From Miscanthus floridulus (taxonomy: Eukaryota; Streptophyta; Magnoliopsida; Poales; Poaceae), in NCBI RefSeq assembly GCF_019320115.1, contig NC_089593.1:33250536-33314535 (forward strand): a stretch of DNA of 64,000 nt. The letters are read 5' to 3'. The notes beneath the pieces are model-generated. The model worked only from the letters and a program-made list of their open reading frames with translations. It was not told the origin of the DNA and did no database searches. Made by a program: the position numbers and the translations under genes. Positions 11,775 to 23,489 of the stretch are shown here, piece after piece; within the stretch, counting starts at the first letter, position 1, and the number at the start of each line of letters is the position of its first letter.

Positions 11775-12235
11775 ACCTCCTAGACACCATTGCCCTTCCT
11801 GCCAAACATATCCTTCCTCATTACTTTCTTCTTCATAATCAGCCCAATTTTGATCAATAACTCACTTTCCAAGCCGATCATGAACACTTCTATTTTTAAG
11901 CGTCGGTCCATATTATGATGATGATACTCTTCTCAAGCATGGATAGACCGGCGGTTGGCTTGAGATTGCCTAAACTCCCAATATTGCTCGCTGCACTCTG
12001 GGCAATTATTTCTAGTACGCAATTTCAAACCTTCATTCCAACAATGTCTGAAGAAAGGATAATTCCAATATGATTCAGCTTGCTTTCTTTCATACCTCTC
12101 TTTCTCTTATTGACGCAGGTATTCTTGCTCTTCTAACCAACACTGATAATCCTTTTCCTTCTACCGCTGCCATTTATTCAACAAAATTCAAGATGTAACG
12201 TGCGGCCTTGTCACCCCATCCCTTGATGTCTCTCC

Positions 12236-14286
12236 CTATTCATATCGACTCTTTTGTTGGTCACGACGCCTTCTAATCTTTCTATATTCATCAGCCGATA
12301 TTTGCATCTCAGGATCGACTATTCCAATTTCTCCTGATCTAGTTGATGTTAAGACTTTAGTCTTCCCTTTGAGCAAACTAGCATCAACCATGTTATGATC
12401 TCTTGGAAAAGGATTATCATCAACTTTCATCTTTCGAGGTGTATTGAATTTGAGCCTTCCTTGCTGAATAGCCCTCTGTATATTTTGTTGGAACACTCTG
12501 CACTCATTAGTAGAATGAGAAGTGGCATTATAAAATTTGCAGAACTTCTTATTCTTCAACTGATCGGGAGGCAACATAACATGGTTGTCGGGCAACTTGA
12601 TCTGTCCCTTCTCAAGCAAGAAATCAAAGAGCTTGTCTGATTTTGTGACGTCAAAATCATAGCTTTCTTCGACTCCTCTTCCCTAAGGATTTGGCACCAT
12701 TACTGTCTTCTTACCCCAATTCCATTCAGCTGCGGCAACCTCTTCTTCTTCATCGTCCTCATAGCCGTCATCAACTGAATATGGATTATAGGTTTCGGCA
12801 ATTACGGTACTTTTCTAGAATCGGGTATCTCTGCGCATATTCTGAAATTGGCTATTGAGGCTGCCACTCGTTGAGCCAACTAACCTAAATTGTCAAACTC
12901 TTGTCCCAACAGTTTCTCTCTCCACATTGGCAACATTCCTTGAACAGCCAATGTAGCTAGCTAATCATCAGTTAAGTTCAATGAGAAGCACAGATTTCTA
13001 GGCTCTCGGAATCTCTGAAGAAACTCGGTGCCCGATTCATTAGTTCTCTGCCTTATGGTCGTCAAATCGGTAATTTTCTTTTCTCATATCCCAGTGTAAA
13101 AATATGTATGAAACTTCTTCTCTAGGTCAGCCCAATTGACAATGGAGTTAATTGGAAACGATGAAAACCAAGTGAAGGCTGGTCTTGATAGGGACAAGGA
13201 GAAGAAATGAACTCGATGGGCCTCTTCAATGGACGCTTCACCCAACTGTGTAAGATACCGACTGACATGTTCTATTATGCTTGTGCTATCTTGGCCAGTG
13301 AACTTAGCAAACTCCGGGAGCCTGTAATTTGTAGGAAGAGCGACCAAATCATACCACTCTGGATATGGACGTTTGTACGAGAAGGTCTGCCCTTTTGGCT
13401 TCAAACTGAACTGATTCTTTATCATCTCGGTCACTCTAAGGAACAACTCATCAGCATTTGAATTTGGATTTCTCTGCAATTGCTGACCCATCTGTGGATT
13501 AAAATTTCAGGTACCTTGATACCTAGGATTTGGAATCATATGAAGGGTGTTGTAATCTGTGCCATAATGATATCCTTGTGGAATCTCTATCTACTGGGTC
13601 CTTTGCTGGTTTGTTGCTTGAAGTCTTTGGTTATAGATGTTAGGATCTATATCCCTATGAATCCTTTGAACTGATGACACTATTTTTTGAGCCAACTATG
13701 GTATTTGGCCTGATGTGCCAAAATTGACTATTTGATCCTAAACTTGCCCCGTCGGCTGTTGCACCTGTTGCACTGACGATCTAGGATTATACTATATTTG
13801 ATTAGTAGTAGCACCTTGAACTTGCTCAGACGAACTCTGAACTGCCTGAACATCATCAATACTAGCTGGTGCTGCTTCTTGATGGCTAGTACCGGCTTGA
13901 TTAGTCCCCTGAGTCGATGGATGTGGAATATTGTAGTAAACCAGCCCAACCTGATCAATCGGATATCCATGAAACACCTCTTTCATGGTGTTATGGAATG
14001 TGTTCAGGAAAACTATATTATGGTTCAATATGGCATCATGAACAGATTTGTTTACAGCTTCTACAAAGAAACGCCTGTCTTCAGCTTCATCTACATCTGT
14101 CTACCCATGTAATAGAACTCTTGGTAGTGGATATTTCTGAACAACTTTATTGTCACATGTCTTGGTGTAGGACAACAAACACTTGTTCTAAAATTCTTCT
14201 ATAGCTTTACTGATGACATCTTTATCTTCATCAGGTAAGTCTGCTTAAGGCACCATAAGGATGTCACTATTGTTGTAAGTCGCCAT
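12236..14286 (-). pseudogene. Gag of gypsy element B, in three interrupted pieces
   Basis: The start ATG (14286-14284) gives 'MATYNNSDILMVP'. Reading continues with stops to about 13800. Piece 13491-13084 is the Retrotrans_gag domain ('YPEWYDLVALPTNYRLPEFAKF', 'HFFSLSLSRPAFTWF'). Piece 12619-12236 carries a knuckle-like 'CKFYNATSHSTNECRVF', with Cys, Cys and His spaced as in a nucleic-acid-binding knuckle. At least two of the stops in the first 500 bases fall at apparent Gln codons. The gap 13083-12620 is frame-shifted but continuous in content. Confidence 0.75.
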
Positions 14287-14441
14287 GATGACTATGGGGT
14301 CCCTCTAGGTGTGCCACAACGTGTGTCGGCGCAAAAACATGTCGATGCGCTGAGCACACAGCAAGCCAGAAGGATCTGCTTGATGGAGCAAGGCTAGAGA
14401 TCCACTTGGTTTCAACGTAGGACCAGTCGACCCTGTGAATT

Positions 14442-14459
14442 CCTCCCGAGGGCGTGCCA
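14442..14459 (-). other. Primer-binding site of element B
   Basis: The minus strand reads TGGCACGCCCTCGGGAGG just inside the presumed LTR end. This resembles the TGGCACGCC-type tRNA primer sites of grass gypsy elements. It lies about 155 bases upstream of the gag ATG. Confidence 0.55.
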
Positions 14460-14467
14460 GTCAATTT

Positions 14468-16360
14468 GACCTGCAATTGATAAGGAGAGAAAGTTTATCA
14501 GTAATTTAAGGTGGAACATGCCAGTCTTGCCTAGACAGTTCCAAGTGTGCCGCTTTGGGAGCAGCCAGTGTTAGCCCACTGAATCTTCAGCACGTAGATG
14601 TCCGACCACTCACTAATGTTGTCGAGCACGTACTGTGATGCCGACCATGAACTATTGTTGTCCTCCCTCTAGTCATAGTGTGTGGTCAGACAATGTTAGT
14701 CGTGGTCGGCAGCGCTGGTAAGTGGTCGGCAACACCGGTGATCCAGTGGGCCAACAGCCAGACGGGAAAAACACAGTTGTAAGTAAAATCATCAGCTAGA
14801 CAAAATATAACCAGTATGAAGCACTGAGCCGATGAGTTTGACGAGAAAGGATATAACATGCAAACAAATCGACTATCTAATACGAACAGTTCTACAAACG
14901 CTCCAAATCTAATCCGCTATTATCAACAGTGAGGTTCGACCGGATCGATGCAGCTATGATGATAACAACAAACTAAAGCCAAAGAATTCACAAAACCATC
15001 CATACCCTGACAGGTTTCTGAAAGACATACTATATCTGTGAAGGCGCAGGCGAATCGGCTAAAAGAGCTGATTTCGGTAGAAAAAGGGTCACAACATATG
15101 AACAATCGACTATTCAATACGAGCAGACCTACCAACTCCTCAAACCTAACCTATCATCTTTAACAGTGGGGTTTGACTGGATCGATGGTAGCCATAATAA
15201 AGATAACAGATTAAATCTTTAAAGAAAATGGATCTACTCATATTTAACAGGATCATGAAGACATATTATGAGCATTAAAGTGCAGGCGATCGGCTATTTA
15301 GCCGATTTAGGCATAGCAAACAGCTAAGGTCAGGCCTGATCGGGAACAAATCTACCAACTAGCATCCTGCAATCTAAAGTGCCATCAGTGGGGATTGACC
15401 GGATCGTTGCAGCCATAATAGCGAACTATAAACCAGATTTAACTAGCCAGCAAACCTCTTCAAGATCATACGTGCCTTAACCGCGTACTATGCGTGATCA
15501 AGATGGAGGTAGAATAGCCAATAAAACATAACCCGTCGCTCAAAGTAAGAAATATCGTATTGTCACAAAGCAAACAACGGACTAAAGGGATATGAGGCCA
15601 ATCTAGTTCGATCTTGATTGGGCAGGTTGATGTTGCTGGAAAGCTATTGATAGTAAAAACATTAGCAAAATCGGTAACTTAATGAATCTACCCAAAGGAC
15701 GCCACCCTTAGGTAGAGCTGATAACTTGACCTTAATCTAATTCGAGTAGTGGATGTCGAACTTAACCGATGCAGCCGTACTTGAACTATATAAAGATCGA
15801 TAACTAGCTTATACTAGAGCTCGCAGTGGAGGTCGAACTTAACCGATGCAGCCTTACGAACCAAAGTATAAGCCATGATGGTACTTATAGACAAGCCGGA
15901 GGTCGGACAGACCGATGCAGCCCTGCTTGATGAAGAACTCGCCAAGATCTATACTACTCCTACTCCTACTCCTAAGGGTTGGCACGGAGCCGAAAAAAGT
16001 AATTTGTATTGATTGATTGGATGTGCCTTTACAATAACCGGGGTCCAATATTTATACCCGAAGCCTAAGTATGAATCCTACTCAAGTACGACTCCTTTAC
16101 AATCTTTGGTATAAAAGAAAACATTCCTAACTTAAGATAACTTGGACCCTAATCTTTCCTTTTTTGTAGAGTCCGACATGTATTCCCCGACGCTAACCAT
16201 AGCTCATTGTCGTTATCTGCTGACATCATTCGCAGGAAGCCGATTCTAGTGCCATATCTGAATCAGCCGATATCGATCCTTATTCAATCGATTCCTTGAT
16301 TGACACAATCTTGGAAGCTTCGAGTTCCCGCGTTCTTCTTCCCAAATTTTGGTGTAAACA
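14468..16360 (-). repeat. LTR of element B with internal tandem repeats
   Basis: On the minus strand it begins TGTTTACACC at 16360 and is judged to end near 14468, just before the PBS. A minus-strand TATA box (TATAAATA) lies at 16056-16049. A degenerate module with 'gaccggatcg(a/t)tgcagc' recurs at about 14938, 15175 and 15397 (period about 225-235), and shorter variants with 'accgatgcagcc' occur near 15757, 15845 and 15911. The inner boundary is inferred; no second copy of this LTR was found in the window. Confidence 0.6.
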
Positions 16361-16651
16361 ACTTCTAATTGCAATATGTTTTGTCGAGTGATCTAATCGG
16401 CCATTGATAAAGGATGATTGAGATTTTCTGAAGCTCAACAAATGGACCAATTGGATTCAATTGGTCTTGATGACAAACAGGTTTTGAATCGACTTGCATT
16501 AGCCGATTCACTCAAAGATCAAGGCTTGAGTGCCCAAGAGAGAGATGTGGAGCCCTCAAGTGAAGACAAGGTTATTGTCCATGAATTGTAATTAAAAGAT
16601 ATTCTGGAGGATAACAAAGTTATCATAGTTCTAGAAGACACTAGGGGGCAG

Positions 16652-17879
16652 GTGAAATCTCTTCAGCCAAAGCAAATGCCGATTGATCTCGTTGAGCAAG
16701 GGGAATCGGCTAAGGATCCTCCTTTGGAGCATGTTTTTCAAAATGGTGGAGAGAAGGAGGATGCTCACAAGGCTATTGGAGGCAAAAGCCGTGACAAGCA
16801 AAAGAGTAGAAGGCCGAAGCTCAGCTTCGAGGAACTTCTAGCTAAATACAAGAAGGTAGCAGAAACAAATGTCACTAATCGGCCAAATAAAGTCCAATCA
16901 TTAAAATTGCCTCCAAAGCACAAATCTCAAGAGTGGAATTAGCAAGGAGATAGATCACATGCAGCAGCAATATATTTTCCTTTTGAGCAGCCAATTCCCA
17001 TATCATATGGACCACAACCCGCATATTTTCGTTCTTATTCATCTTGGGGCTGGTTTGATCAAGAGATGTATGTTCCACCATATTTATGCCACAATATGTA
17101 GAGTATGCAGCTCCTAGATATTTAGAGAGATCATCATCTTATAAAGACCATTTTGATCAAAGTTGGTCCAGAGCTCAACCGAAGAAGAAAGTGGTAAAGC
17201 AAGTTTACCGCGTGAAGTATGATGGCCAAAAAAGAAGAGTTCAGATCTGAATTTAACTATCGAAAAGACGATTATATTGCTAAAAAATCTGGTTATTGAT
17301 GACAAAGAAATGAGAAAATCATCTATTGATATTCTAGGTGCCATATCTGAACAAAAGAAGGTGAGAGTGCCCAAAATTAAGAAAGATTTGCCGCTGTCCA
17401 AAACAGAAATAAAATCGATATGCTCAATCGGTTTACCAAAGTGGCAAGAAAAGCAGTTACAGAAGCTTAGTGTAGAGAAGCTAAAAGAAAAGGGCTTGGC
17501 ATGGGTTCCTAAAGGAAGTATTCAAGCTCAGAAGGATGATGCTCAAGTAAGTGGTGCAACAAAGGCAAAGGAAAGAAGGAGATTCAAGAAACAATTATCA
17601 AGTTGGAGGTTTGCGCTGAATCATCAAAATCATTGGTCGTGGCATCATCCATATTCTCTGCCTATGCCTATGCCTATGTGGAATTCATCCTATGGTATGT
17701 ATGGTTATCCCTTAGCTCCTTATTTTGATCCTTGGTGTGGATCTTTATGTGATGAAGGGTTGCCAAATTATTATGCTTACCAATCATCAAGAGCCAAAAT
17801 ATTTTTTTGGCTGTGCATACTCATGTGGATGAATTCATATGGCCGATATTTTGATATCACCCTTAGTGTAAAAATATAG
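16652..17879 (+). pseudogene. Gag-Pol linker region of element C
   Basis: Pieces 16652-16942 and 17277-17879 read as a Lys/Arg-rich segment ('KLSFEELLAKYKKVAE'), a Tyr/Pro/Trp-rich segment ('YGPQPAYF', 'SSWGWFDQEMYVPPY') and 'LSVEKLKEKGLAWVPKG', ending in a Trp/Met/Tyr-rich stretch with repeated Pro-Met pairs. I know this composition from the linker of grass gypsy polyproteins but cannot assign an enzymatic role. Stops and a frame change lie at 16943-17276. Confidence 0.55.
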
Positions 17880-18068
17880 TCGATGAATGCTTGTGTCCAT
17901 CGTGCTATTAGAAAGCCCCATAGAATTTACCTTGATGGCTTTAAAGCCCGAGGGGCATGATATATGCATTTTGGATTTACTTCATGGATGTGACAATATG
18001 ATTAATTGGCTTGCAAATGAGGCTAAGTTGGTATTGTTATTGTTTCTCCCAATGGTGCTGAAATTGGG

Positions 18069-18329
18069 ATGTCAAGCCGATTAAATTTCTATTGTACCAA
18101 CAATCAAACTGAATACGAAGCTCTCTTACTCGGGTTGATTATGTTGCGTTCCATGGAGGTAAAACATGTTGAAGCCTATGGTGATTCTTTGCTAGTGGTT
18201 CAGCAAGTTGCTGGTGAATTTCAATGCTTAGAGGGATCACTAAGAGCTTGTCTTGATATTATTGACTATTTTGTTGAATTCCTAATTCGACATATTCCGA
18301 GGAATGAAATTAAAAGGCCAATATGTTAG
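18069..18329 (+). pseudogene. RNase H fragment of element C
   Basis: This 86-residue piece has 'NQTEYEALLLGL' (catalytic Glu region) and 'EAYGDSLLVVQQV' (catalytic Asp region), typical of an RNase HI fold in gypsy Pol. The first beta strand with its Asp precedes this piece in poor frame. It would degrade the RNA of RNA-DNA hybrids. Directly upstream, where RT should be, only about 190 bases remain. Confidence 0.75.
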
Positions 18330-18432
18330 CTCAACAAGCATATGACTATGACGTCGGTGGGCGTAATTTTCATATTCAAGAATAGCCGATGCATGAAAGT
18401 TTAAATTTTTTCCTTGTAGGTACAAACCAATT

Positions 18433-18549
18433 GGCTAAGCCGACTAACCCAGTCGGCTCAGCCGACTCCATCTCTGTCATAGCCAGGTCGACTAGGCCAA
18501 CTCCTCCAAGTTGGCTAAGCTGACTGCCCCAGTCGGCTCAGCCGACTCC
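18433..18549 (+). repeat. Two copies of a palindromic module in the RNase H-integrase linker
   Basis: The perfect interrupted palindrome agtcggctcagccgact occurs at 18451-18467 and again at 18531-18547, each preceded by 'ttggctaagc(c/t)gact'. The module is duplicated at an 80-base interval inside the degraded pol linker. Confidence 0.8.
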
Positions 18550-18789
18550 CCTGTTACCAGCCAAGTCAATTCGCCCGAGAAGCTCCCAAATCGGCCCAAT
18601 ATGACTTCCAGTGCTGTTGGGGCCGATTTAGAAGATTGGAGGACTCCCTTACTGAAATATTTACGTGATCCAAGTGCTAAAATTGATAAGGGTGTTGGAC
18701 GGAGCGCTTTCAAGTATTATTGCATAATGATGAGCTCTATTAGAGAACCACCGAAGACTTGCTGCTTAAGTGTTTGGGATCTGATAAAG

Positions 18790-19929
18790 CAAGAGTGGCT
18801 ATGGGAGAAGTCCATGAAGGCATTTGTGGTACACATCAATCGGCCCCGAAGATGAAGTGATTATTGCATAGAGCTAGTTTTTATTGGCCTACTATGATGG
18901 CCGATTGCTTTCGTTACTATAGAGGATGCGGAGAGTGCTAGAAGTTTGAAAATATTCAGCTTGTGCCTGCTGCTATACTTCATCCTATCATCAAACCATG
19001 GCCTTTTCGTGGTTGGGGCTAGACTTCATTGGCCAAATACACCCCTCATCTTCGAAGGGACACTGATTTGTGTTAGTTGCTACGGATTACTTTACTAAGT
19101 GGACCAAGGCAGTTCCTTTGAAGAATATGACACACAAGGAAGTAATAGAGTTCATCACTAGATATATTATTCATAGATTTAGCGTCGTCAAATGTTAACT
19201 ATAGATCAAGGGACATCGTTTGTGTCCAAAGAGGTGAGGAAATTTACCGAATTATATAAGATCAAGTTGTTCAATTCATCTCCATACTATGCTCAAGCCA
19301 ATGGCCAAGCTGAGTCTAGTAATAAGACTTTGATCAAGCTCATCAAAAGAAGATTGAGGAGAATCCAAGGAGGTGGCATGAAGTTTTGTCTGAGGCTCTA
19401 TGGGCACATCGCATTTCAAGGCATGGTGCTACAAAGGTTACTCCTTTTTGAGTCAGTATATGGTCAAGAGGCCGTGTTGCCTATTGAGGTGAATTTGGAT
19501 GCATATGGACTTACTAAACAAAATGATCTATCAGCTATTGTGTATCATGATTTGATGATGGATAACATCTATGAGGCGACTGATGTGAGATTAAAAGCTC
19601 TCAAGGAAATAGAGAAAGATAAAGCTCGAGTTGTCAAAGCATACAACAAGAAAGTCAAAAGCAAATCCTTCCAAGTGGGAGAATTAGTATGGAAAACCAT
19701 ACTACCAATTGGATCGAAAAGCAATCAGTTTGGCAAATGGTCACCTAATTGGGATGGTCCTTACAAAGTGATCAAAGTCATATTCGGAAATTCTTATATG
19801 CTAGAGACATTGCAAGGTGAACGTCTCACAAGAGCAATCAACGGAAGGCACTTGAAAAAGTGCTTTCCTAGTTTTGGCAAGAAGCCTAAATGCTCTCCAA
19901 ACAATGGCCGATACATGTATCGCTCTTAG
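18790..19929 (+). pseudogene. Integrase of element C
   Basis: An H2C2-type zinc region is visible at about 18800-18960 ('HEGICGTH', later 'CGEC'). The catalytic core shows Asp in 'VATDYFTKW', Asp in 'LTIDQGTSF' and Glu in 'GQAESSNKTL', the D,D-E set. The open segment 19192-19929 (245 residues) runs through the core to a C-terminal 'SPNWDGPYKVIKV' module, and ends TAG at 19927-19929. The N-terminal half has stops, so the enzyme is broken although its catalytic residues remain. Confidence 0.85.
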
Positions 19930-20051
19930 AACAAAAATGGCCGGTGTATACATCGCCCTTAGTCACTGAGCAGCCGATGAGATGGGTATCGTTGCTGTTT
20001 GATTTTATTCTTGATTGATCAAGTGTTTTCAGGTTCATGCATCATTCACCT

Positions 20052-20066
20052 AAAAACAGGAGGACA
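20052..20066 (+). other. Polypurine tract of element C
   Basis: Purine-rich aaaaacaggaggac lies immediately before the TGTTGACAATC start of the 3' LTR, the expected plus-strand priming site. Confidence 0.6.
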
Positions 20067-20068
20067 TA

Positions 20069-20938
20069 TGTTGACAATCAAAATTGTCCATTCTATGAAG
20101 TCATCGATGTGAGGATGGACTAAACCATCGTGTTCTAGAGTCTAGATGAAGGAGTTGTTCCCTCAAGAAAATCTCACCCTACTAGAACTTCTGACCCCCT
20201 GTCAGAACCCCTGATTTTTGCTTGGAGGTTCTGAGTTTGTGCGAAAATCAGATCTTTTGACCCCCTATCAGAACTTCTGATTTTTGCCTAGAAGTGTTGG
20301 CTTTGTGCGGAAATTATAACTTCTGACCCCCCGTCAGAACTTCTGATGTTCGCCTGGAGGTGCTGGCTTTGCGCGAAAATCAAAACTTCTGACCCCCTAT
20401 CAGAACTTCTGATTTTCGCAGTCCAAATCAGGGAGAGTCCAAACTCGATCCCAACTCTTCCAAACTCGTGGGAAACTTGGAGATTAAGTCTTGGAGAGGT
20501 TTCCTACTGGAATAAGACCAACCCCCTCAATATATATGAGAGGATCATGGCCGATTGAGTTCTCATCTATCCAATCGTCATACAAACCAATCTACAAACT
20601 CCCTTTTACCCACTTCTCCAACCTCCATGTTGTTCATCCCTTGATCCACGACCAAGGATGGCGCCCTAGGCTTATCGTCCGACCTAGGGCAACCCAACGA
20701 CGTCCTTGCCCTGATGGGGTCCCTTTCGGGCAAGAGCTTCGACGGTTTCTTTGCTAGTTTGCCTGAAAACTAGCCGGTTCTTCATCACGCAAGCAAGTTG
20801 GTTATCCTTTGGTGGTTTGCTTGTAAACCTCTCCGTTCTAAACCACGAAAGAGTGATATCTTCGCTGCGTGCTTTAGTCCCTAGCGGCCCGGGCGTTCAA
20901 GGCCCTATTGGTGTGTGATTCGGATCACTTCCGACGTC
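20069..20938 (+). repeat. 3' LTR of element C with 66-bp tandem repeats and TATA box
   Basis: It starts TGTTGACAATC after the polypurine tract and is placed to end near 20938 (…cttccgacgtca). A 66-bp unit containing 'gaccccc(t/c)(g/a)tcagaac' is repeated, with the motif at 20193, 20259, 20325 and 20391. A TATA-like 'caatatatatgag' sits near 20527 and the U5-like region follows. The end coordinate is inferred because the partner LTR is missing. Confidence 0.6.
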
Positions 20939-21954
20939 AATAGCTCAAAAAATCATAGAAAAAGGAAAATTTTAGATTCGAGAGAGGAGAACAAGTGGAG
21001 CTCGAAATTGATCTTTGTATTACTTCATGATGTAGATTATAAAGCCACTTCTAGTGGATCTCAAAACTATGGATGGCAAAACTCAAATAAAAAGAGTCCC
21101 TCCTTTGTCCATATTTCTAACCCTAACAAAAAACTTTCAACTAAACAAATGAGAATCTAATCTTCAAGGGGCTTGGCTAACAATCAGGCACTTTGCTATT
21201 TCCTAAGGAGCACCATCCAAGAAGTACTCATTGCAATACCTCAAGTGGTGAAATCGTTCAACTTTTTGAACATTCATCCAACGGACCCAATGCCTTCTCG
21301 ACTCTGCTTCGTCTCGACGCAAGATTTGAGATTTCACTACCCGCCTGCCGATCTACCACTCACCCCAAACCACCAAACGATGGTTTTGAGGACCGAACCG
21401 ACAAATCCCTTATGCATGCTTCACCAGGCATGACTAGGCGATGTCAACACGCGTGTTCAACATTCGCCAAGCTCTGACGCCTTCGCCTTCCATCTTCTTC
21501 ACCATCCCCGATGTAGATGCAAGTCTAGCCTCCACCAAAGTGCCACAATGCTATTGTTCTCCTCCTTGACTAAGTCAACACCGTCTTCATCACCCATGTA
21601 CTCTTGCTCTTCATGTGTCCAATGTTAGCCGCACATGATCAATTCTGCAGCCTCCGGTTTCACGGTCCAAGCCATCTCGTCCGTCGTTCACCGTTCTTGG
21701 TTCATCGTGCACGGGCTCCACACTTAACCTTTTTCATCTCCGTCGACCGTCTTGGGGAAACCAAATACCTGCACATTCACAAGTGAAGAGACATGTACAA
21801 CACAAACGACACAACTCGACAAGACACCTCCAGTTTTCCGGCCATTAGCATAATCAAACACATATCTGTATGTACTCAACCGGAAAAAAATCTCAAGCAT
21901 GTCAACTCCTGAGTCAATCATTCATCAGTCATCACACATAGATGACCAATGCAA
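20939..21954. other. Unassigned sequence left of the MITE
   Basis: Plus-strand frames at 21173-21477 are Pro/His/Thr-rich and overlap each other. None shows a domain, intron pattern or family motif I recognise. It is possibly LTR or leader DNA of another element. No feature is supported. Confidence 0.3.
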
Positions 21955-22190
21955 CGTTTCAAAAAAAAAGTTCCAAAAAAGTGCTACAGTACCCATCACA
22001 TCGAATCTTACGATACGTGCATGAAGTATTAAATGTAGACGAAAAAAAACTAATTGCACAGTTTAGTTGGAAATCGCGAGACGAACGTTTTGAGCCTAAT
22101 TAGTCCATGATTGAACACTAATTGATAAATAAAAACAAAAGTGCTACAGTAGCCAAATTCTAACTTTTCAACCAACTAAACACGGACTTA
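21955..22190. mobile_element. Non-autonomous DNA transposon (MITE) of the 'gtgctacagtagcc' type
   Basis: The stretch has the hallmarks of a very common grass MITE: 'gtgctacagta' near 21982 and again at 22140, 'aaatcgcgagacgaacgttttgagcctaa' in the middle (22069-22098), 'tagtccatgattg', and an end near 'caactaaacacgg'. Terminal repeats are weak here, so the limits are approximate. I do not name a superfamily. Confidence 0.65.
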
Positions 22191-22427
22191 CCTTTCAACT
22201 TCAAAATACATATAGAAGATAGAATATCTATTCCATGCTGTCCACTCCACACTATCTGCACGTTGTTATCTTGCATTAATTGGCACGTACTCTCCCAACT
22301 ACCATGGTCAGTAGTCCATACGAATGTCCTGTGGAGAAAGATGCGTCTAGCTACCTACCCCGCACCGAATGGAACGCAGGGTTTGAGGGTTTGAAGGGGC
22401 TGGAATAGGTTGGACCCAGTTGGAGAG

Positions 22428-23411
22428 GTGTTTGGTTGAAAAAGGTAGTGAGTTGGATTCATCTCAGTAAGGGAATATTCCCCCCAGATGCGGGTTGGAT
22501 GCATCCGCCCAAAACGAGCGGACACATCCAACCCACATGCACGGCGGCGTCCTCCGTTTCCTGCGCGAGAGGAGGAGCTGGCGCGAGGGGCGCAGGCCTC
22601 GGCCTCTGGCACCGCATGAGGCTGCTCCAGCCATGGCGAGCCGCGCATGGGGAGAGGCAGGGGCTGGTGGAGGCTGGCGGGGAGGAGGGTAACGGCCGGC
22701 ATCGGGGAGAAGGGAGGGGCGGGCGGCGGCACAAATAGAGAGGGAGACAGCAGCAAGAAGCCGCGGGGAGGACGATGGCCGGGAGCAGCAAGGAGGGTGG
22801 CGCCCATGCCGGCCCTGCCCTTGTCCCCGGCCGTAGCGCTCCTTTGGATCTGGGCGAGCAGCGGCACAGGAGGACCTTCTCCGGCGCGGCGACCCCGGGC
22901 CACAACGGACCAACGGTGTGGCCAGGGCGGTGCTCGGGGAGGTGGCAGCCATGGCGGGCGAGCTCGGGCTTGGGCAAGCTACGGCCATGGCAGGTGGCCG
23001 CGAGGTCGGGAAGGTAGCAGCCATGGCGGGCGAGCTCGAGCCCGGGGAGGTTGCGGCCACAGCGAGAGAGCACGGGCTCAGGCAAGCTGGCGGCGGCGCG
23101 AGGCCGGCCTGTGCTGGGCGAGCTATGTGGCGGCGTGGGGATGGGCAGCGCCGGTGCTCCGTTGTGCGGTGGTGCTCTGTTGGAAGAGAGGGGGAAGAAG
23201 ATGGAAGGTTGGCTGACAGCTAGGTCCCACGTCTAATAGCAGCACACGGTGTTTACAATGACATCCATTTCAACCCATCCAATTCGTTGTACCAAACAAT
23301 AAACTGGAATGGCTCTATCCCTCTATCCAAACGTAAGATGGGTTCAACCCAACCCAGAAAACTAGGTTGGACCCAACCCAACCCAACCCAGTTGGTCCCC
23401 AAACCAAACAC
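22428..23411. mobile_element. GC-rich insertion with short inverted ends
   Basis: The 10-mer gtgtttggtt at 22428-22437 is matched by its exact complement at 23402-23411. Between them lies about 0.9 kb of GC-rich DNA quite unlike the AT-rich flanks, containing long overlapping Arg/Gly/Pro/Ala frames on both strands. These frames are composition artefacts rather than one gene. A 22-base unit beginning gcagccatggcgggcgagct is repeated at 22945 and 23017. 'ttggaccca' and 'cccagttgg' words occur just outside the left end and at the right end. It may be a non-autonomous element that captured GC-rich host sequence. Confidence 0.5.
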
Positions 23412-23481
23412 ATGGTAATAATTTCCAATCAATCATCGTACGTGTATGTGAAGCAGCGTGTATCACGTTGGATCTAAACAC

Positions 23482-23489
23482 TATAAATA
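23482..23489 (+). promoter_or_regulatory. TATA box of the GDSL lipase gene
   Basis: TATAAATA lies 174 bases upstream of the start ATG at 23663. This leaves room for a transcription start near 23515 and a leader of about 150 bases. It is the core promoter of the only ordinary cellular gene in the window. Confidence 0.65.

Larger units (their letters stand above)
11031..16360 (-). mobile_element. Gypsy element B: 5' LTR, leader, gag and protease, truncated before RT
   Basis: In minus orientation an LTR begins at 16360 with TGTTTACACC. The PBS lies at 14459-14442, gag starts at 14286, and the protease ends at 11031. No RT, RNase H or integrase follows on this strand. The LTR start and the TGGCACGCC-type PBS are common in grass gypsy elements. 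The left end is a deletion or insertion boundary somewhere in 10450-11031. Confidence 0.75.
16363..20938 (+). mobile_element. Gypsy element C: plus-strand linker, RNase H, integrase and 3' LTR, RT deleted
   Basis: The plus strand holds a Lys-rich gag/linker region (16652-17879), RNase H (18069-18329), integrase (about 18790-19929), a polypurine tract and a 3' LTR (20069-20938). The reverse transcriptase that should lie between linker and RNase H is absent, and the 5' LTR and gag proper are not seen. Element B, on the opposite strand, abuts its left end. Word usage ('ccgatt', 'aatcggc') is like element B, so both may come from related families. Confidence 0.72.

Noticed and set aside
22355..23236. 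Several 100-208 codon ORFs on both strands
   Set aside because: All six frames are open for long stretches because of high GC content; repeats and composition, not a gene.
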